Origin: JBHHXR01 sp046757205
GTDB lineage: Bacteria; Pseudomonadota; Alphaproteobacteria; Rhodobacterales; Rhodobacteraceae
Length of the DNA: 22,325 nt
NCBI GenBank assembly: GCA_046757205.1
Contig: JBHHXR010000025.1
Span: 1 to 22,325, forward strand
Direction: 5' to 3'
Below, in pieces: positions 1 through 6,212 of this stretch. Position numbers and translations under genes: made by a program. Numbering within the stretch: position 1 is the first letter of the stretch; each line of letters begins with the position of its first letter. The notes under the pieces were generated by a model, which had not been told where the DNA came from, did no database searches, and saw only the letters and a list, made by a program, of their open reading frames with translations.

Positions 1-2
1 GG

Positions 3-326
3 CGGGCGATTCTGGATATCGCGGCCTTGGCGCCCGACCTTGACTCGGAGGCGCTGAAAATCCAGTTAGCTGAACGGGGGTTCGGCGATATCGTCGAACG
101 CTTGTCGAGAGCGGCGCGTCTCGAACGATTCGTGCGACCCGAAGAGGAGGCCGAGACGGGCTGGAGACAGGCCTTGGCGCGGCATCAAAGGGTGGTGATC
201 GTGGCTGAACTCGAAGCAGCCACGGCCGACTTCGGGCACGACCCGAGCGCCGACAATTCAAACCGCCTGATAGGCTTGCGCCGGTCGCTCGAGCGCCTCG
301 ACGAGGTAGCCGAGTTGGGGGCATAG
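3..326 (+). CDS. dnaG: DNA primase DnaG, C-terminal fragment (5' end outside window)
   Basis: The frame is open to the left edge and ends in TAG at 324-326. The visible part reads as the C-terminal helicase-binding domain of an alphaproteobacterial DnaG: an AILDIAA helix, then LDSEALKIQLAERGFG, a GWRQALARHQR helix, and a final helical segment resembling the usual DP(T/S)..N..RL..L ending. DnaG makes RNA primers at the fork, and this domain docks on DnaB. No zinc-finger or TOPRIM part is present because the window starts inside the gene. An internal TTG at 27 is not the real start. In bacteria dnaG is normally followed by rpoD; here a phage lysis gene begins 36 bases downstream. It is either host chromosome flanking a prophage or a phage-borne primase. 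Confidence 0.75.
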   Translation, partial: RAILDIAALAPDLDSEALKIQLAERGFGDIVERLSRAARLERFVRPEEEAETGWRQALARHQRVVIVAELEAATADFGHDPSADNSNRLIGLRRSLERLDEVAELGA

Positions 327-361
327 GTGCCGTCCTCATGGATCGTTGACACGGAGGAGCT

Positions 362-760
362 ATGATCAAGCACCCCTTGACGAAACATGTTCTTTTCACC
401 GATGCCGAACTGGCCGACCCCGAGACGCACGAGACAAGGTTCCATCCCGGCTTCGAGCCTGCCTTGCTCGCTCTCCGGTTGGACTACAATTGGCCCATGC
501 GGGTAACGTCGTGCTGCCGGTCGGCCGCGCACAATCTCAAGGTCGGCGGGCACCCGAGAAGCCTGCACCTGATGCGCAACCCCTACTACAAGACCGAGGG
601 CACGATGGCCATCGACATTGCGTTACGTGATGGGTCGGACAAGGGAGCGCTTGTCTCGCGAGCGTTGGGTCTCGGCTGGTCCGTGGGGGTGGCCGGATGG
701 GGCGTTCATCTTGACAGACGCCGGGATATCGGGTTGACTCAAGTGCTTTTCACGTATTGA
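362..760 (+). CDS. Endolysin-like M15 family peptidase (zinc D-Ala-D-Ala carboxypeptidase type)
   Basis: A 132-residue protein of the Peptidase_M15 superfamily, which cuts peptidoglycan cross-links. Around residues 50-70 is the typical sequence SCCRSAAHNLKVGGHPRSLH. It is followed by AIDI (D85) and GWGVHLD (H116, D118), matching the H...D...H zinc-ligand pattern with H69 as first ligand. There is no signal peptide, so export would rely on a holin; a small membrane protein follows 7 bases downstream. The start is supported by GGAGGAGCT just before ATG 362. Phage lysis is the natural role given the neighbours. Confidence 0.85.
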   Translation: MIKHPLTKHVLFTDAELADPETHETRFHPGFEPALLALRLDYNWPMRVTSCCRSAAHNLKVGGHPRSLHLMRNPYYKTEGTMAIDIALRDGSDKGALVSRALGLGWSVGVAGWGVHLDRRRDIGLTQVLFTY

Positions 761-767
761 GGCTATC

Positions 768-947
768 ATGCAGAACAAGACTGTTGCGAGCGGCGGCATC
801 GGCGGTGCGGTCGGGTTCATCGTCGTCCTCGTCCTCGGGCAGACGACCGATTGGGCATTGACCCCCGAACAGGCATCGGGCCTGACGGGCGCGCTGGCCG
901 TGGTTTTCGGATATCTGGCGCGGTTCCTGCCGCAACCGCCCAGGTAG
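768..947 (+). CDS. Small membrane protein, putative holin
   Basis: A 59-residue protein starting at ATG 768, preceded by TTGAGGCTATC and ending TAG 945-947. Residues 8-24 (GGIGGAVGFIVVLVLG) form one hydrophobic segment. Residues 36-54 (ASGLTGALAVVFGYLARF) form a second, with a polar TTDWALTPEQ linker. A short two-helix membrane protein directly after an endolysin gene fits a class II holin, which would form the inner-membrane lesion that lets the peptidase out. Holins share little sequence, so this call rests on topology and position. Confidence 0.65.
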   Translation: MQNKTVASGGIGGAVGFIVVLVLGQTTDWALTPEQASGLTGALAVVFGYLARFLPQPPR

Positions 948-960
948 GGGCGCGGTGGGG

Positions 961-1020
961 TGTGGCCCGGCTCCACCTTAAGGAGGCGGTTTGGAGGCCC
1001 AGCCGGAAGGGCCAGCCACA
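961..1020 (+). other. Structured intergenic RNA/DNA segment after the holin gene
   Basis: TGTGG (961-965) pairs with CCACA (1016-1020), CCC (966-968) with GGG (1009-1011), and GGCT (969-972) with AGCC (1001-1004), giving an interrupted long stem. Inside it lie CTCCACCTTAAGGAG and a second purine-rich SD-like run. There is no T-tract, so it is not a classic intrinsic terminator. It may be a processing site or leader structure for the downstream gene. Confidence 0.35.
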
Positions 1021-1052
1021 TCTCTCCGGCCTCTTCTCGAGGAGACGATAAT

Positions 1053-1085
1053 ATGACGGGTGGGACTGGTCCGTTCAAGGAGTGA
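1053..1085 (+). CDS. Possible 10-codon leader ORF
   Basis: ATG 1053 follows a good Shine-Dalgarno (CGAGGAGACGATAAT) and opens a 10-codon frame (MTGGTGPFKE) ending TGA 1083-1085. Its last codons AAG GAG are themselves the ribosome-binding site of the next gene (GTG 1089). This arrangement could couple translation. It could also be an accident of a purine-rich leader, and no conservation evidence is available. Confidence 0.25.
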   Translation: MTGGTGPFKE

Positions 1086-1088
1086 ACC

Positions 1089-1544
1089 GTGCCGTTCAAG
1101 TCGGACGGCTGCACCTTCATAAAATGGGTCAACCCGCGGGACGCCGAAAAGTACAAGCTGGCGTGCCTGGCCCATGACTTCGACTATTATATCGGCGGAT
1201 CAGCACAGGACCGGAAGGCCGCCGATCTCAGGTTCCGGTTCAATCTGATCAAAGCAGGGATGCCCGAAGAACAGGCGGTCAGGTGGTATTGGGCCGTCAG
1301 GATATTCGGGTGTTCGGCCTGGCCGGGACCGCCGAAGTGGGGCGGCTACACGAAGGAGCCGGGAAGTAGGCGCGCCCGATATGGCGGCTCAGCGCGACCG
1401 GAATCTTGGCGATCATGGCGGAGGCGAGCAAGCGAGCAGGCGGTTTGCTGCTGGCCGTGCGGGAGATTTTGCCTTCGCCGGCGAACCATTCACGCCCTGA
1501 GCCGCGCTGTTTCACCCCCTCCTCCCCACAGTCCCGCGACGTGA
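1089..1544 (+). CDS. Phospholipase-A2-like phage protein with uncertain C-terminus
   Basis: It starts at GTG 1089 with AAGGAG six bases upstream. Residues 26-38 (CLAHDFDYYIGGS) carry the Cys-x-x-His-Asp arrangement of the phospholipase A2 active site. The flanking SDGCT near the N-terminus, an AADLRFR segment and YWAVRIFG match a family of small phage proteins often found beside lysis genes. The family-like sequence ends near residue 95 (about base 1372). The remaining 56 residues are Arg-rich, lie antisense to the methyltransferase gene, and look like non-genuine translation. A TAG in another frame at about 1368 would give a normal length, so a frameshift is possible. Catalytic activity is inferred only from the HD motif. 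Confidence 0.6.
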   Translation: MPFKSDGCTFIKWVNPRDAEKYKLACLAHDFDYYIGGSAQDRKAADLRFRFNLIKAGMPEEQAVRWYWAVRIFGCSAWPGPPKWGGYTKEPGSRRARYGGSARPESWRSWRRRASEQAVCCWPCGRFCLRRRTIHALSRAVSPPPPHSPAT

Positions 1545-2196
1545 ACCGCGCGCCCTTGCCGGGGTCGGTTCGGCGTCCTTTGTCGGACAGTAGCTTGATG
1601 CCCGTCTCCTTGACGCTTGCCGTCTGGAACGACCCCCCACTACCATCAAAGCGAAAGCCGGGAATCTTCGGCACCCTGCCGACAGGCGGCATCAGCACCG
1701 GCACGTCGCCCCACAAGTGGAACGATCCGTGATTCCACCGCGACCGCCCGACCCACGGGATGGCTCCCCGCACGTTCTCGACCACCATCGGAATGTGATG
1801 CCCCGCCGCCGCGCACGCCTCGCGTTGGATGCGGAAACAGGCATCGAACAGGGTATTGAGTTCGGGCACGGTTCGCGACCCGGTATAGCCTTCCGGGAAT
1901 TCCCCCTCGCCCCTGAGCGCCCGCGCGATTTGCTTCCCCCGTGACCACGGCATTGCCATGTAGCTGTATTCGGTGCATGGCGGGGAGGCCACGATCAGCC
2001 CGGCGTCCTTGAACTGCGAACCACGCAGCGTCAATACGTCCTGCAAGACCACACTGGTATGCTGTGGTCGCGGAACCCCAAATTTCCCGCACATATCTTC
2101 AAGGTCGAACCCGACCACCCGCCAACCCTCGGCGATCAGCCCATCGGACCAGCCGAAAAGGCCGCAAAAGAGGTCGATGGCGAGAGGGCGGGTCAT
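1297..2196 (-). CDS. DNA cytosine-5 methyltransferase
   Basis: A 299-residue C5-MTase that transfers a methyl group from SAM to cytosine. Motif I is AIDLFCGLFGWSDGL (residues 6-20), the catalytic PPC of motif IV is at 72-74, and the ENV of motif VI is at 140-142. The C-terminal ARLLASAMIAKIP helix (254-266) is typical of the family's end, and about 30 further residues overlap the convergent plus-strand gene. ATG 2196 is chosen because it overlaps the TGA of the upstream methyltransferase (ATGA) and begins right before motif I. The frame extends 27 codons further upstream but lacks family features there. Likely roles are masking phage DNA from host restriction or acting as an orphan methylase; no restriction endonuclease is adjacent. 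Confidence 0.9.
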   Translation of the reverse strand: MTRPLAIDLFCGLFGWSDGLIAEGWRVVGFDLEDMCGKFGVPRPQHTSVVLQDVLTLRGSQFKDAGLIVASPPCTEYSYMAMPWSRGKQIARALRGEGEFPEGYTGSRTVPELNTLFDACFRIQREACAAAGHHIPMVVENVRGAIPWVGRSRWNHGSFHLWGDVPVLMPPVGRVPKIPGFRFDGSGGSFQTASVKETGIKLLSDKGRRTDPGKGARFTSRDCGEEGVKQRGSGREWFAGEGKISRTASSKPPARLLASAMIAKIPVALSRHIGRAYFPAPSCSRPTSAVPARPNTRIS

Positions 2197-2780
2197 TTTA
2201 GTGAAGCGGACACAGCGTCGGGCGGGAACCACCTGATCTCGGGATGCCCCCGGTAGCCTCGCTCCCAGACCCACCATGCATAAACAATCATGCCCCCTAT
2301 CGGGTTATCCAGACCGCGCTCGCTTACCTGCACGCGCTTGCTGAAAACCCAGACCCGGGCTGGTGGGTGGTCTTGGAAGAATTGGTAACGCGCCTTCGAT
2401 TCAATGAACTGGAACCGCAGGAGCCATGCATGTTTGCGAGCCTTTAGTTCGATGGCCTTAGTGATAAATTCCAGGGCCAATCTATAAGGCGGATTGGTGA
2501 CAATGGATTGGCACGACACCATGTGCCTCCACGCGAGAAAGTCCGTCGCGGTGTGCGTCTTGTACCCCTGAAAGAAAGGTTCGTTGGCGCGCACTTCGTA
2601 CCCGTGGGTTTCGAGTTCTCCCACGATATGCCCGGCCCCCGCACAAGGCTCCAGCACAGGGCCGGGGAATGTCTCTACATTCAAAAGCGCCCGCGTTACG
2701 GCCGGGGGTGTGGGGTAAAAGTCGTTCGGGTGCCGATCAACCCCGGCGCTTGACCCTGCTACCTTGTGAAACCCGGCCAT
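2193..2780 (-). CDS. N6-adenine-type DNA methyltransferase
   Basis: A 195-residue protein with a PNDFYPTPP opening, a SAM-binding motif EPCAGAGHI (about residues 44-52) and the catalytic NPPY tetrapeptide of N6-adenine or N4-cytosine methylases (about residues 96-99). This arrangement matches a compact phage methyltransferase family with no separate target-recognition domain. It starts at ATG 2780, sharing bases with the TAA of the preceding micro-ORF, and its TGA overlaps the ATG of the C5 methyltransferase. The pair is therefore probably translated in a coupled way. Target sequence cannot be read from the protein. Confidence 0.82.
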   Translation of the reverse strand: MAGFHKVAGSSAGVDRHPNDFYPTPPAVTRALLNVETFPGPVLEPCAGAGHIVGELETHGYEVRANEPFFQGYKTHTATDFLAWRHMVSCQSIVTNPPYRLALEFITKAIELKARKHAWLLRFQFIESKARYQFFQDHPPARVWVFSKRVQVSERGLDNPIGGMIVYAWWVWERGYRGHPEIRWFPPDAVSASLK

Positions 2781-2833
2781 TAGCCCATTTCGGCGAACAG
2801 CGGCGCATCGCCCGTAATGATGCGAACGGTCAC
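2780..2833 (-). CDS. 17-codon micro-ORF between coupled genes
   Basis: GTG 2833 overlaps the TGA of the 47-residue gene (GTGA). The frame ends in TAA overlapping the ATG of the adenine methyltransferase (TAATG). The peptide reads MTVRIITGDAPLFAEMG. Its first nine residues resemble the usual N-terminus of DNA methylases (VRI(I/L)TGDA), so it may be the remnant of a truncated methylase or simply a coupling peptide. Too short to assign. Confidence 0.35.
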   Translation of the reverse strand: MTVRIITGDAPLFAEMG

Positions 2834-2973
2834 GCCACAGGCCTCCACAACATCACGCTCCACTCTCCGTGCGACCCGGCGAGGCCGACCACCAGTGGCA
2901 CCCTCCACCCTTCCAGAAGGCGGGGGAGCCACGTTTGCACGGGGAAGTACTTCGTCTCGCAGGGGTAAGTCAC
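2830..2973 (-). CDS. Hypothetical 47-residue protein
   Basis: It starts at GTG 2973, which overlaps the TGA of the DUF551-like gene (GTGA), with GGAGGGTGGT just upstream. It ends at TGA 2832-2830. The product is Trp-rich and partly hydrophobic (WRVPLVVGLAGSHGEW). No recognised domain. It is kept because its overlaps at both ends fit the operon's regular coupled spacing. Confidence 0.5.
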   Translation of the reverse strand: MTYPCETKYFPVQTWLPRLLEGWRVPLVVGLAGSHGEWSVMLWRPVA

Positions 2974-3218
2974 CACACCACCCTCCACCGTGTGGGTTGG
3001 GCGCTCGGCTCTCCGTCTTCGTTCACTCCCCAACAAACGCCATCAGACCAGCCCGACGGAGGCTTCTGGTCGCTGACGACACACCAGCCGCCGCAATCGG
3101 TTTCGGTGCTACCCAACAGCCCGCCGAGCCATGCCACAATGTACTGGCCATGATCGGGGATCGTGACCCAGATATGCGTTCCGTCCCGCGGAGCGGTGTC
3201 CATCGGTTGCCAAGTCAT
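2970..3218 (-). CDS. DUF551-like small phage protein
   Basis: An 82-residue protein opening MTWQPMDTAPRDGTHIWVTI and continuing to YIVAW, the WQP-.TAP-DGT pattern of the DUF551 group common in phages. Function is unknown. ATG 3218 is chosen over two in-frame upstream ATGs because the family begins here, AGAGG lies 8 bases ahead, and the preceding 47-codon gene's TGA overlaps it. Its TGA overlaps the next GTG. Confidence 0.65.
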   Translation of the reverse strand: MTWQPMDTAPRDGTHIWVTIPDHGQYIVAWLGGLLGSTETDCGGWCVVSDQKPPSGWSDGVCWGVNEDGEPSAQPTRWRVVW

Positions 3219-3358
3219 CCCCAGAACCTCTTCCATGCCCTGATCGGGTGCCGCCATGCGCACCGCCAGCAGGTGTTCATATGCGTTGCCCCGAGAAACC
3301 CCGGCGCATGGGCCAGGACGCCGTGTTTGCAAGGGCTGTGGCCAGCATAAAGGTTCAT
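3215..3358 (-). CDS. Hypothetical 47-residue Cys/His/Trp-rich protein
   Basis: ATG 3358 overlaps the TGA of the lipoprotein gene and its own TGA overlaps ATG 3218 (both ATGA), filling what would otherwise be a 136-base gap in the operon. The peptide contains NTCWRC (residues 28-33) and a basic, Trp-rich C-terminus (WRHPIRAWKRFWG). C10, H12, C30, C33 and H37 could bind one zinc. No family recognised. Confidence 0.5.
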   Translation of the reverse strand: MNLYAGHSPCKHGVLAHAPGFLGATHMNTCWRCAWRHPIRAWKRFWG

Positions 3359-3639
3359 GGCGACACGTTCACGTCAACCCCGCCGAGACCACGACCTATC
3401 AGCGCCCCTGCCGCGACCGTGGCGACCGGGCCGGCGACGACCTTCGCGACACCGAGAAAGGGGTTCTGGACGGCGACCGCGCCGGCGGGCATGACCTTCC
3501 CATCACTTTCGACCGTGTAGACGGCCCCGCGAGAGAAGGCCCATTCCTTGACCGTAGTGGGGCCGTCTGTAAGCGTGGTGATCCCTTTGGTTGCGCAGCC
3601 CGCCAGCAGGACAGTTGCTGCGATGATGATCGGTTTCAT
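3355..3639 (-). CDS. Small lipoprotein
   Basis: A 94-residue protein with a classic lipoprotein signal: MKP, a hydrophobic stretch IIIAATVLL, and the lipobox LAGC with the acylated Cys at position 15. The mature part has a Gly/Ala-rich hydrophobic segment (PVATVAAGALIGRGLGG, residues 71-87). ATG 3639 is preceded by GTGAGGATCAAATC and overlaps the TGA of the nuclease gene. The frame continues upstream for over 200 codons, but that part is the shadow of the neighbouring gene. A phage lipoprotein could be a superinfection-exclusion or spanin-like factor; this is inference from localisation only. Confidence 0.75.
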   Translation of the reverse strand: MKPIIIAATVLLAGCATKGITTLTDGPTTVKEWAFSRGAVYTVESDGKVMPAGAVAVQNPFLGVAKVVAGPVATVAAGALIGRGLGGVDVNVSP

Positions 3640-4088
3640 GATTTGATCCTCACGATTTCGACCCGTACCGGGGCCATTGTGACATTGAACAACTTCATCT
3701 TGAGCGCCGATTCCCGTGTGATCGGCACCTCCTTGCCCTTCACATCCTCGACCACCAGGTTCCCGTCCTTGGAATAGACGGCATCGGCCCGGTAAGTGGC
3801 GACGGTGACATATTTTCCGTGATGTTCGGCCAAGACGTCCAACGGGACCGCGACCTGGAAGCGGAGATCCTGAATCTCCCCCCGCCTCTCCATCGCGCAG
3901 AGTTGCCCGAATCGTATCTGCTCGGGCTTGCTGGCGAGATACCAATATTTCTCGGATCCGCAATTGAGGCACGGCCCCTTCGTCGGGTTGACTACCCTGC
4001 AATCCTTGCAGGCCCAGCCCGGCTTGCGGGTGTTGAAGATCGCGAATCGGGTGTAGATCGCGGTTCGGCTGCTGATGGCCTTTTTCAT
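3636..4088 (-). CDS. DUF1064-like PD-(D/E)XK nuclease with N-terminal zinc ribbon
   Basis: A 150-residue protein. Residues 27-43 hold two CxxC pairs (CKDC and CLNC), a zinc-ribbon-like knuckle. Residues 58-118 resemble DUF1064 phage nucleases: a basic helix with RGEIQDLRFQ, then YRADAVYSKDGN and LVVEDVKGK, giving D102 and E114-x-x-K117 as candidate metal-binding and catalytic residues. Relatives are proposed Holliday-junction or recombination endonucleases, which suits the YqaJ, ERF and NinB neighbours. ATG 4088 overlaps the previous TGA, and the TGA overlaps the lipoprotein ATG. Confidence 0.72.
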   Translation of the reverse strand: MKKAISSRTAIYTRFAIFNTRKPGWACKDCRVVNPTKGPCLNCGSEKYWYLASKPEQIRFGQLCAMERRGEIQDLRFQVAVPLDVLAEHHGKYVTVATYRADAVYSKDGNLVVEDVKGKEVPITRESALKMKLFNVTMAPVRVEIVRIKS

Positions 4089-4351
4089 GGTTTCGCCTTG
4101 GCGTGGAACGGATTCCGACCCATGCGATAGGGCCAGAGAGGACAAGCCACGATATGACACCGCGCGACCTCGGCACGATTGCCGCACACACAATCGAGGC
4201 ATTTTCGGCGTATGGCCGCGACAGGGGCCTTATTACGGGGATAGTCGGAACAAAGGGTATCCATATGGGCCAACCCACGGGAAAAGGCGAGTTCGTTCGG
4301 AGTCTCCCCATTACCCCGGTCGTCCCCGCTCAGGTTTGATTTTCCGGGCAT
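4085..4351 (-). CDS. Small Cys-containing phage protein (IRRKCLDC family)
   Basis: An 88-residue protein whose C-terminal part reads AIRRKCLDCVCGNRAEVARC, then CPLWPYRMGRNPF. This C-x2-C...C...C layout (C51, C54, C65, C70) recurs in many phage proteins of unknown function and probably binds zinc. ATG 4351 is preferred because AAGGGG lies 8 bases upstream; an in-frame GTG at 4372 is the alternative. It overlaps the tail of the preceding gene by 22 bases and its TGA overlaps the nuclease ATG. Confidence 0.65.
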   Translation of the reverse strand: MPGKSNLSGDDRGNGETPNELAFSRGLAHMDTLCSDYPRNKAPVAAIRRKCLDCVCGNRAEVARCHIVACPLWPYRMGRNPFHAKAKP

Positions 4352-4551
4352 CCCCCATACCCCTTCGGGCACCCGTTCACCATATCGGACTTGATGCCGT
4401 AGTAGTGCCGGCCGGTGCTATCGGTGAACGGATCGTCATCGACAAACACTTGCTCCACCCAGACGGTCGGGGAGTACCCCTTCCGCGCCCAATAGCTGCG
4501 GATAACCCCCACCAGCACATCGGCCCCCTTTTCGGTCGAATAATCGATCAT
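4330..4551 (-). CDS. Hypothetical protein, 73 residues
   Basis: Begins at ATG 4551, overlapping the TGA of the 41-residue gene (ATGA). The acidic stretch FVDDDPFTDS and HYYGIKSDMVNG are the most distinctive parts; two Cys lie near the end. No domain recognised. Its position inside the coupled recombination operon makes it a likely real gene. Confidence 0.55.
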   Translation of the reverse strand: MIDYSTEKGADVLVGVIRSYWARKGYSPTVWVEQVFVDDDPFTDSTGRHYYGIKSDMVNGCPKGYGGCPENQT

Positions 4552-4673
4552 AGCCCCCCCGGCGTTGCATCATCGATGTGTCGAGCCAGCGTGTTCGCCC
4601 AGACCTTCGGGGAGCCCGGTGGCGGTTCGGACTTTGCCCATAACCGGCCCCACAGCCGTTTGAGAAAGGTCAT
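4548..4673 (-). CDS. Hypothetical 41-residue protein
   Basis: ATG 4673 shares its A with the NinB stop (TGATG) and its TGA overlaps the next ATG (ATGA), so it fits exactly between two genes. The product is basic and amphipathic at the start (MTFLKRLWGRLWAKSEPPPG) and ends ARHIDDATPGGL. No family recognised. Confidence 0.5.
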   Translation of the reverse strand: MTFLKRLWGRLWAKSEPPPGSPKVWANTLARHIDDATPGGL

Positions 4674-5116
4674 CACATATCCTCCGGCATGACGAGATAG
4701 TGCCCGCCCTCCGCCGCCCACCGGATAATCCCGTCGAACAGCCTGTTCATCTGTTCCGTGGTCATCAGGCGGGTCACGGGGATTTCGTACCGCCCGGTCA
4801 TGAGGCTTAACTGCTGTTCCCAGCCCAGCGCCGGGGATCGGTCAACCACCATCTTCTGCCAGAACTCCCGGAAATCGTCGTCCTCGGCTCGCATCATCGG
4901 CACGGCAACCGCCAACTTCATCTCGGCCCGGCATTCCTCCATCGTCTCGCCGCTCTGTTCCGCCAGCTGGGAAAGAAGAAAAAACATCGTCCGGTTCTGT
5001 TCGACCGTCCGATCCCGGCCCTTCTTCACCTGCACGGTGAAGGGGTACTTCATCAGCGAGAGGCGCTTGAACAGCGCACCCCGCCCGAAGTCATCCTTGA
5101 TGATGCTTGTTGGCAT
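4673..5116 (-). CDS. ninB: NinB recombination protein
   Basis: A 147-residue NinB (lambda Orf-like) protein, a recombination mediator that binds single-stranded DNA and can substitute for RecFOR in phage recombination. Features include YPFTVQVKKGRDRTVEQNR (the family's basic strand followed by QNR), SQLAEQSGETMEECRAEMK, and the C-terminal RYEIPVTRLMTTEQMNRLFD. ATG 5116 is chosen because the family begins about here; it overlaps the HNH gene by 26 bases. It sits with exonuclease and annealase genes as expected. Confidence 0.85.
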   Translation of the reverse strand: MPTSIIKDDFGRGALFKRLSLMKYPFTVQVKKGRDRTVEQNRTMFFLLSQLAEQSGETMEECRAEMKLAVAVPMMRAEDDDFREFWQKMVVDRSPALGWEQQLSLMTGRYEIPVTRLMTTEQMNRLFDGIIRWAAEGGHYLVMPEDM

Positions 5117-5387
5117 AATCCTGGTACATTTCTCTTGCGAGGGCGCGGAACGCGGCGCGGAGCAGGCCAGCCGGAGCCAAATTACGGAACAGCAACATTT
5201 CTCCCTTCGTGTGCCCCACAACATGGTGGTACCGGCACAAAGGCAGTGCCTCGTCGTCGCTGCTTTTCAGTCCCTTCCCGGCCGTCCCGATGTGCGCCGG
5301 GTCGCTCGGCCCCACGAGCCCGCAAATGGCACACCGCTCCGTGCGAAGCCAATCGAGATATTTCCTGTCGCGGATGATAGGCCGCAT
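5091..5387 (-). CDS. HNH/DUF968-like nuclease domain protein
   Basis: A 98-residue protein with MRPIIRDRKYLDWLRTERCA, then CAICG, PAHIGTAGKGLKSSDDEALP, and LCRYHHVVGHTKGE. The C-x2-C...C..HH...H pattern matches small phage HNH-type proteins of the DUF968 group, proposed junction-resolving or nicking enzymes. ATG 5387 lies 1 base beyond the stop of the preceding gene. The upstream in-frame extension has no family match. Nuclease activity is inferred from the metal-binding pattern. Confidence 0.72.
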   Translation of the reverse strand: MRPIIRDRKYLDWLRTERCAICGLVGPSDPAHIGTAGKGLKSSDDEALPLCRYHHVVGHTKGEMLLFRNLAPAGLLRAAFRALAREMYQDYANKHHQG

Positions 5388-5388
5388 G

Positions 5389-5616
5389 TCAGAACGGAAT
5401 CTCGTCCCCGAGACCCGGTTGCTCAGCCCGCCGTTCCGGGGTATGCGGCGTGAAGGCCAATGACAGGAACTTGCCCTTCTTCCCATCTTTGATCCAGGCG
5501 GCGATTCGCATCCGGGTGCCGTTGATAGTGGCTGTCCCCGTGTAGTCGGGGTGGCGGTCGGTTTTCTTTTCAGCCTTGAAAAGAGTCCCGGTATTCTCGC
5601 TGTGTTCGTATGTCAT
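5389..5616 (-). CDS. Conserved small phage protein next to the exonuclease gene
   Basis: A 75-residue protein: NTGTLFK, then EKKTDRHPDYTGTATINGTR, MRIAAWIKDGKKGKFLSLAF, ending GLGDEIPF. The run of alternating beta-type residues and the acidic C-terminus ending in IPF are reminiscent of single-strand-binding OB-fold proteins, which end in D-(I/V)PF. That link is my inference. ATG 5616 overlaps the YqaJ stop (ATGA). The frame runs far upstream, but that part is the shadow of the exonuclease gene. Confidence 0.68.
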   Translation of the reverse strand: MTYEHSENTGTLFKAEKKTDRHPDYTGTATINGTRMRIAAWIKDGKKGKFLSLAFTPHTPERRAEQPGLGDEIPF

Positions 5617-6212
5617 CGAAGGGCCTCCAACACCCTGTCTCGTTCGGCCAACAAGGCCGGAATTTCTTGCCGCAGCGCCTCGATAAACTTCTCGTCGCGG
5701 TGCTGGCGCTTGACCGCCATTGGCAACTCGGGGTGGTGAAACACGAGGTCGCACCAGTCGCGCTTGCAGATCATCATCTGGCCTTGGACCTGTGCGATAT
5801 AGTCCGGCGGGCAGTCCTTCCGCATCAGTGCCCGAACGTGGTTTTCGGCCTTCAGGCACTTGACCTCGATCAGCCCAAACGACCCGACCAGTCCGTCCGG
5901 CGAACACCCCATCGTCCGGTCGTCGTCGGTCACGAACCCGGTCTTGGTAATCTCGACATCGCGGTCGAATTCGTACCGGGCAATGGCCTCGTCCTCGAGC
6001 TCGCGCCCCCGTTCCGTCCAAGTGTTCCCCTCCCATGCGTCCGGGGTCTTGCCGGCGTAAAGTTCGATGGCGAGCGTGATTGCATAGGTCGAGGCAGATT
6101 TCGACGGCTCCCCCTTGCTGGTGACGATCTTCGAGAATTCCGACGCCGTCGGCTTCCCGAGCCGCAGCGCGTACCATTCCTCGGAACGCTGTTCGACGGC
6201 GTGAAGAATCAT
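5613..6212 (-). CDS. YqaJ-family viral recombinase / lambda-type 5'-3' exonuclease
   Basis: A 199-residue exonuclease of the YqaJ group, which resects double-stranded ends so that the partner annealase can load. The N-terminus has QRSEEWYALRLGKPTASEF, the family's W..R.G..T.S signature. The PD-(D/E)XK core is GCSPDGLVGS (D106) and LIEVKC (E116, K118), followed by a YIAQVQGQMMI helix. ATG 6212 overlaps the TGA of the preceding gene. Partner: the ERF annealase upstream in the same operon. Confidence 0.9.
   Translation of the reverse strand: MILHAVEQRSEEWYALRLGKPTASEFSKIVTSKGEPSKSASTYAITLAIELYAGKTPDAWEGNTWTERGRELEDEAIARYEFDRDVEITKTGFVTDDDRTMGCSPDGLVGSFGLIEVKCLKAENHVRALMRKDCPPDYIAQVQGQMMICKRDWCDLVFHHPELPMAVKRQHRDEKFIEALRQEIPALLAERDRVLEALR

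Noticed and set aside
623..1156. Minus-strand 177-codon frame over the lysis cassette
   Set aside because: Antisense to the endolysin and holin genes, no recognisable domain.
2193..2277. Upstream 27-codon extension of the C5 methyltransferase
   Set aside because: It overlaps the adenine methyltransferase coding sequence, lacks family features, and the ATGA overlap at 2196 marks the better start.
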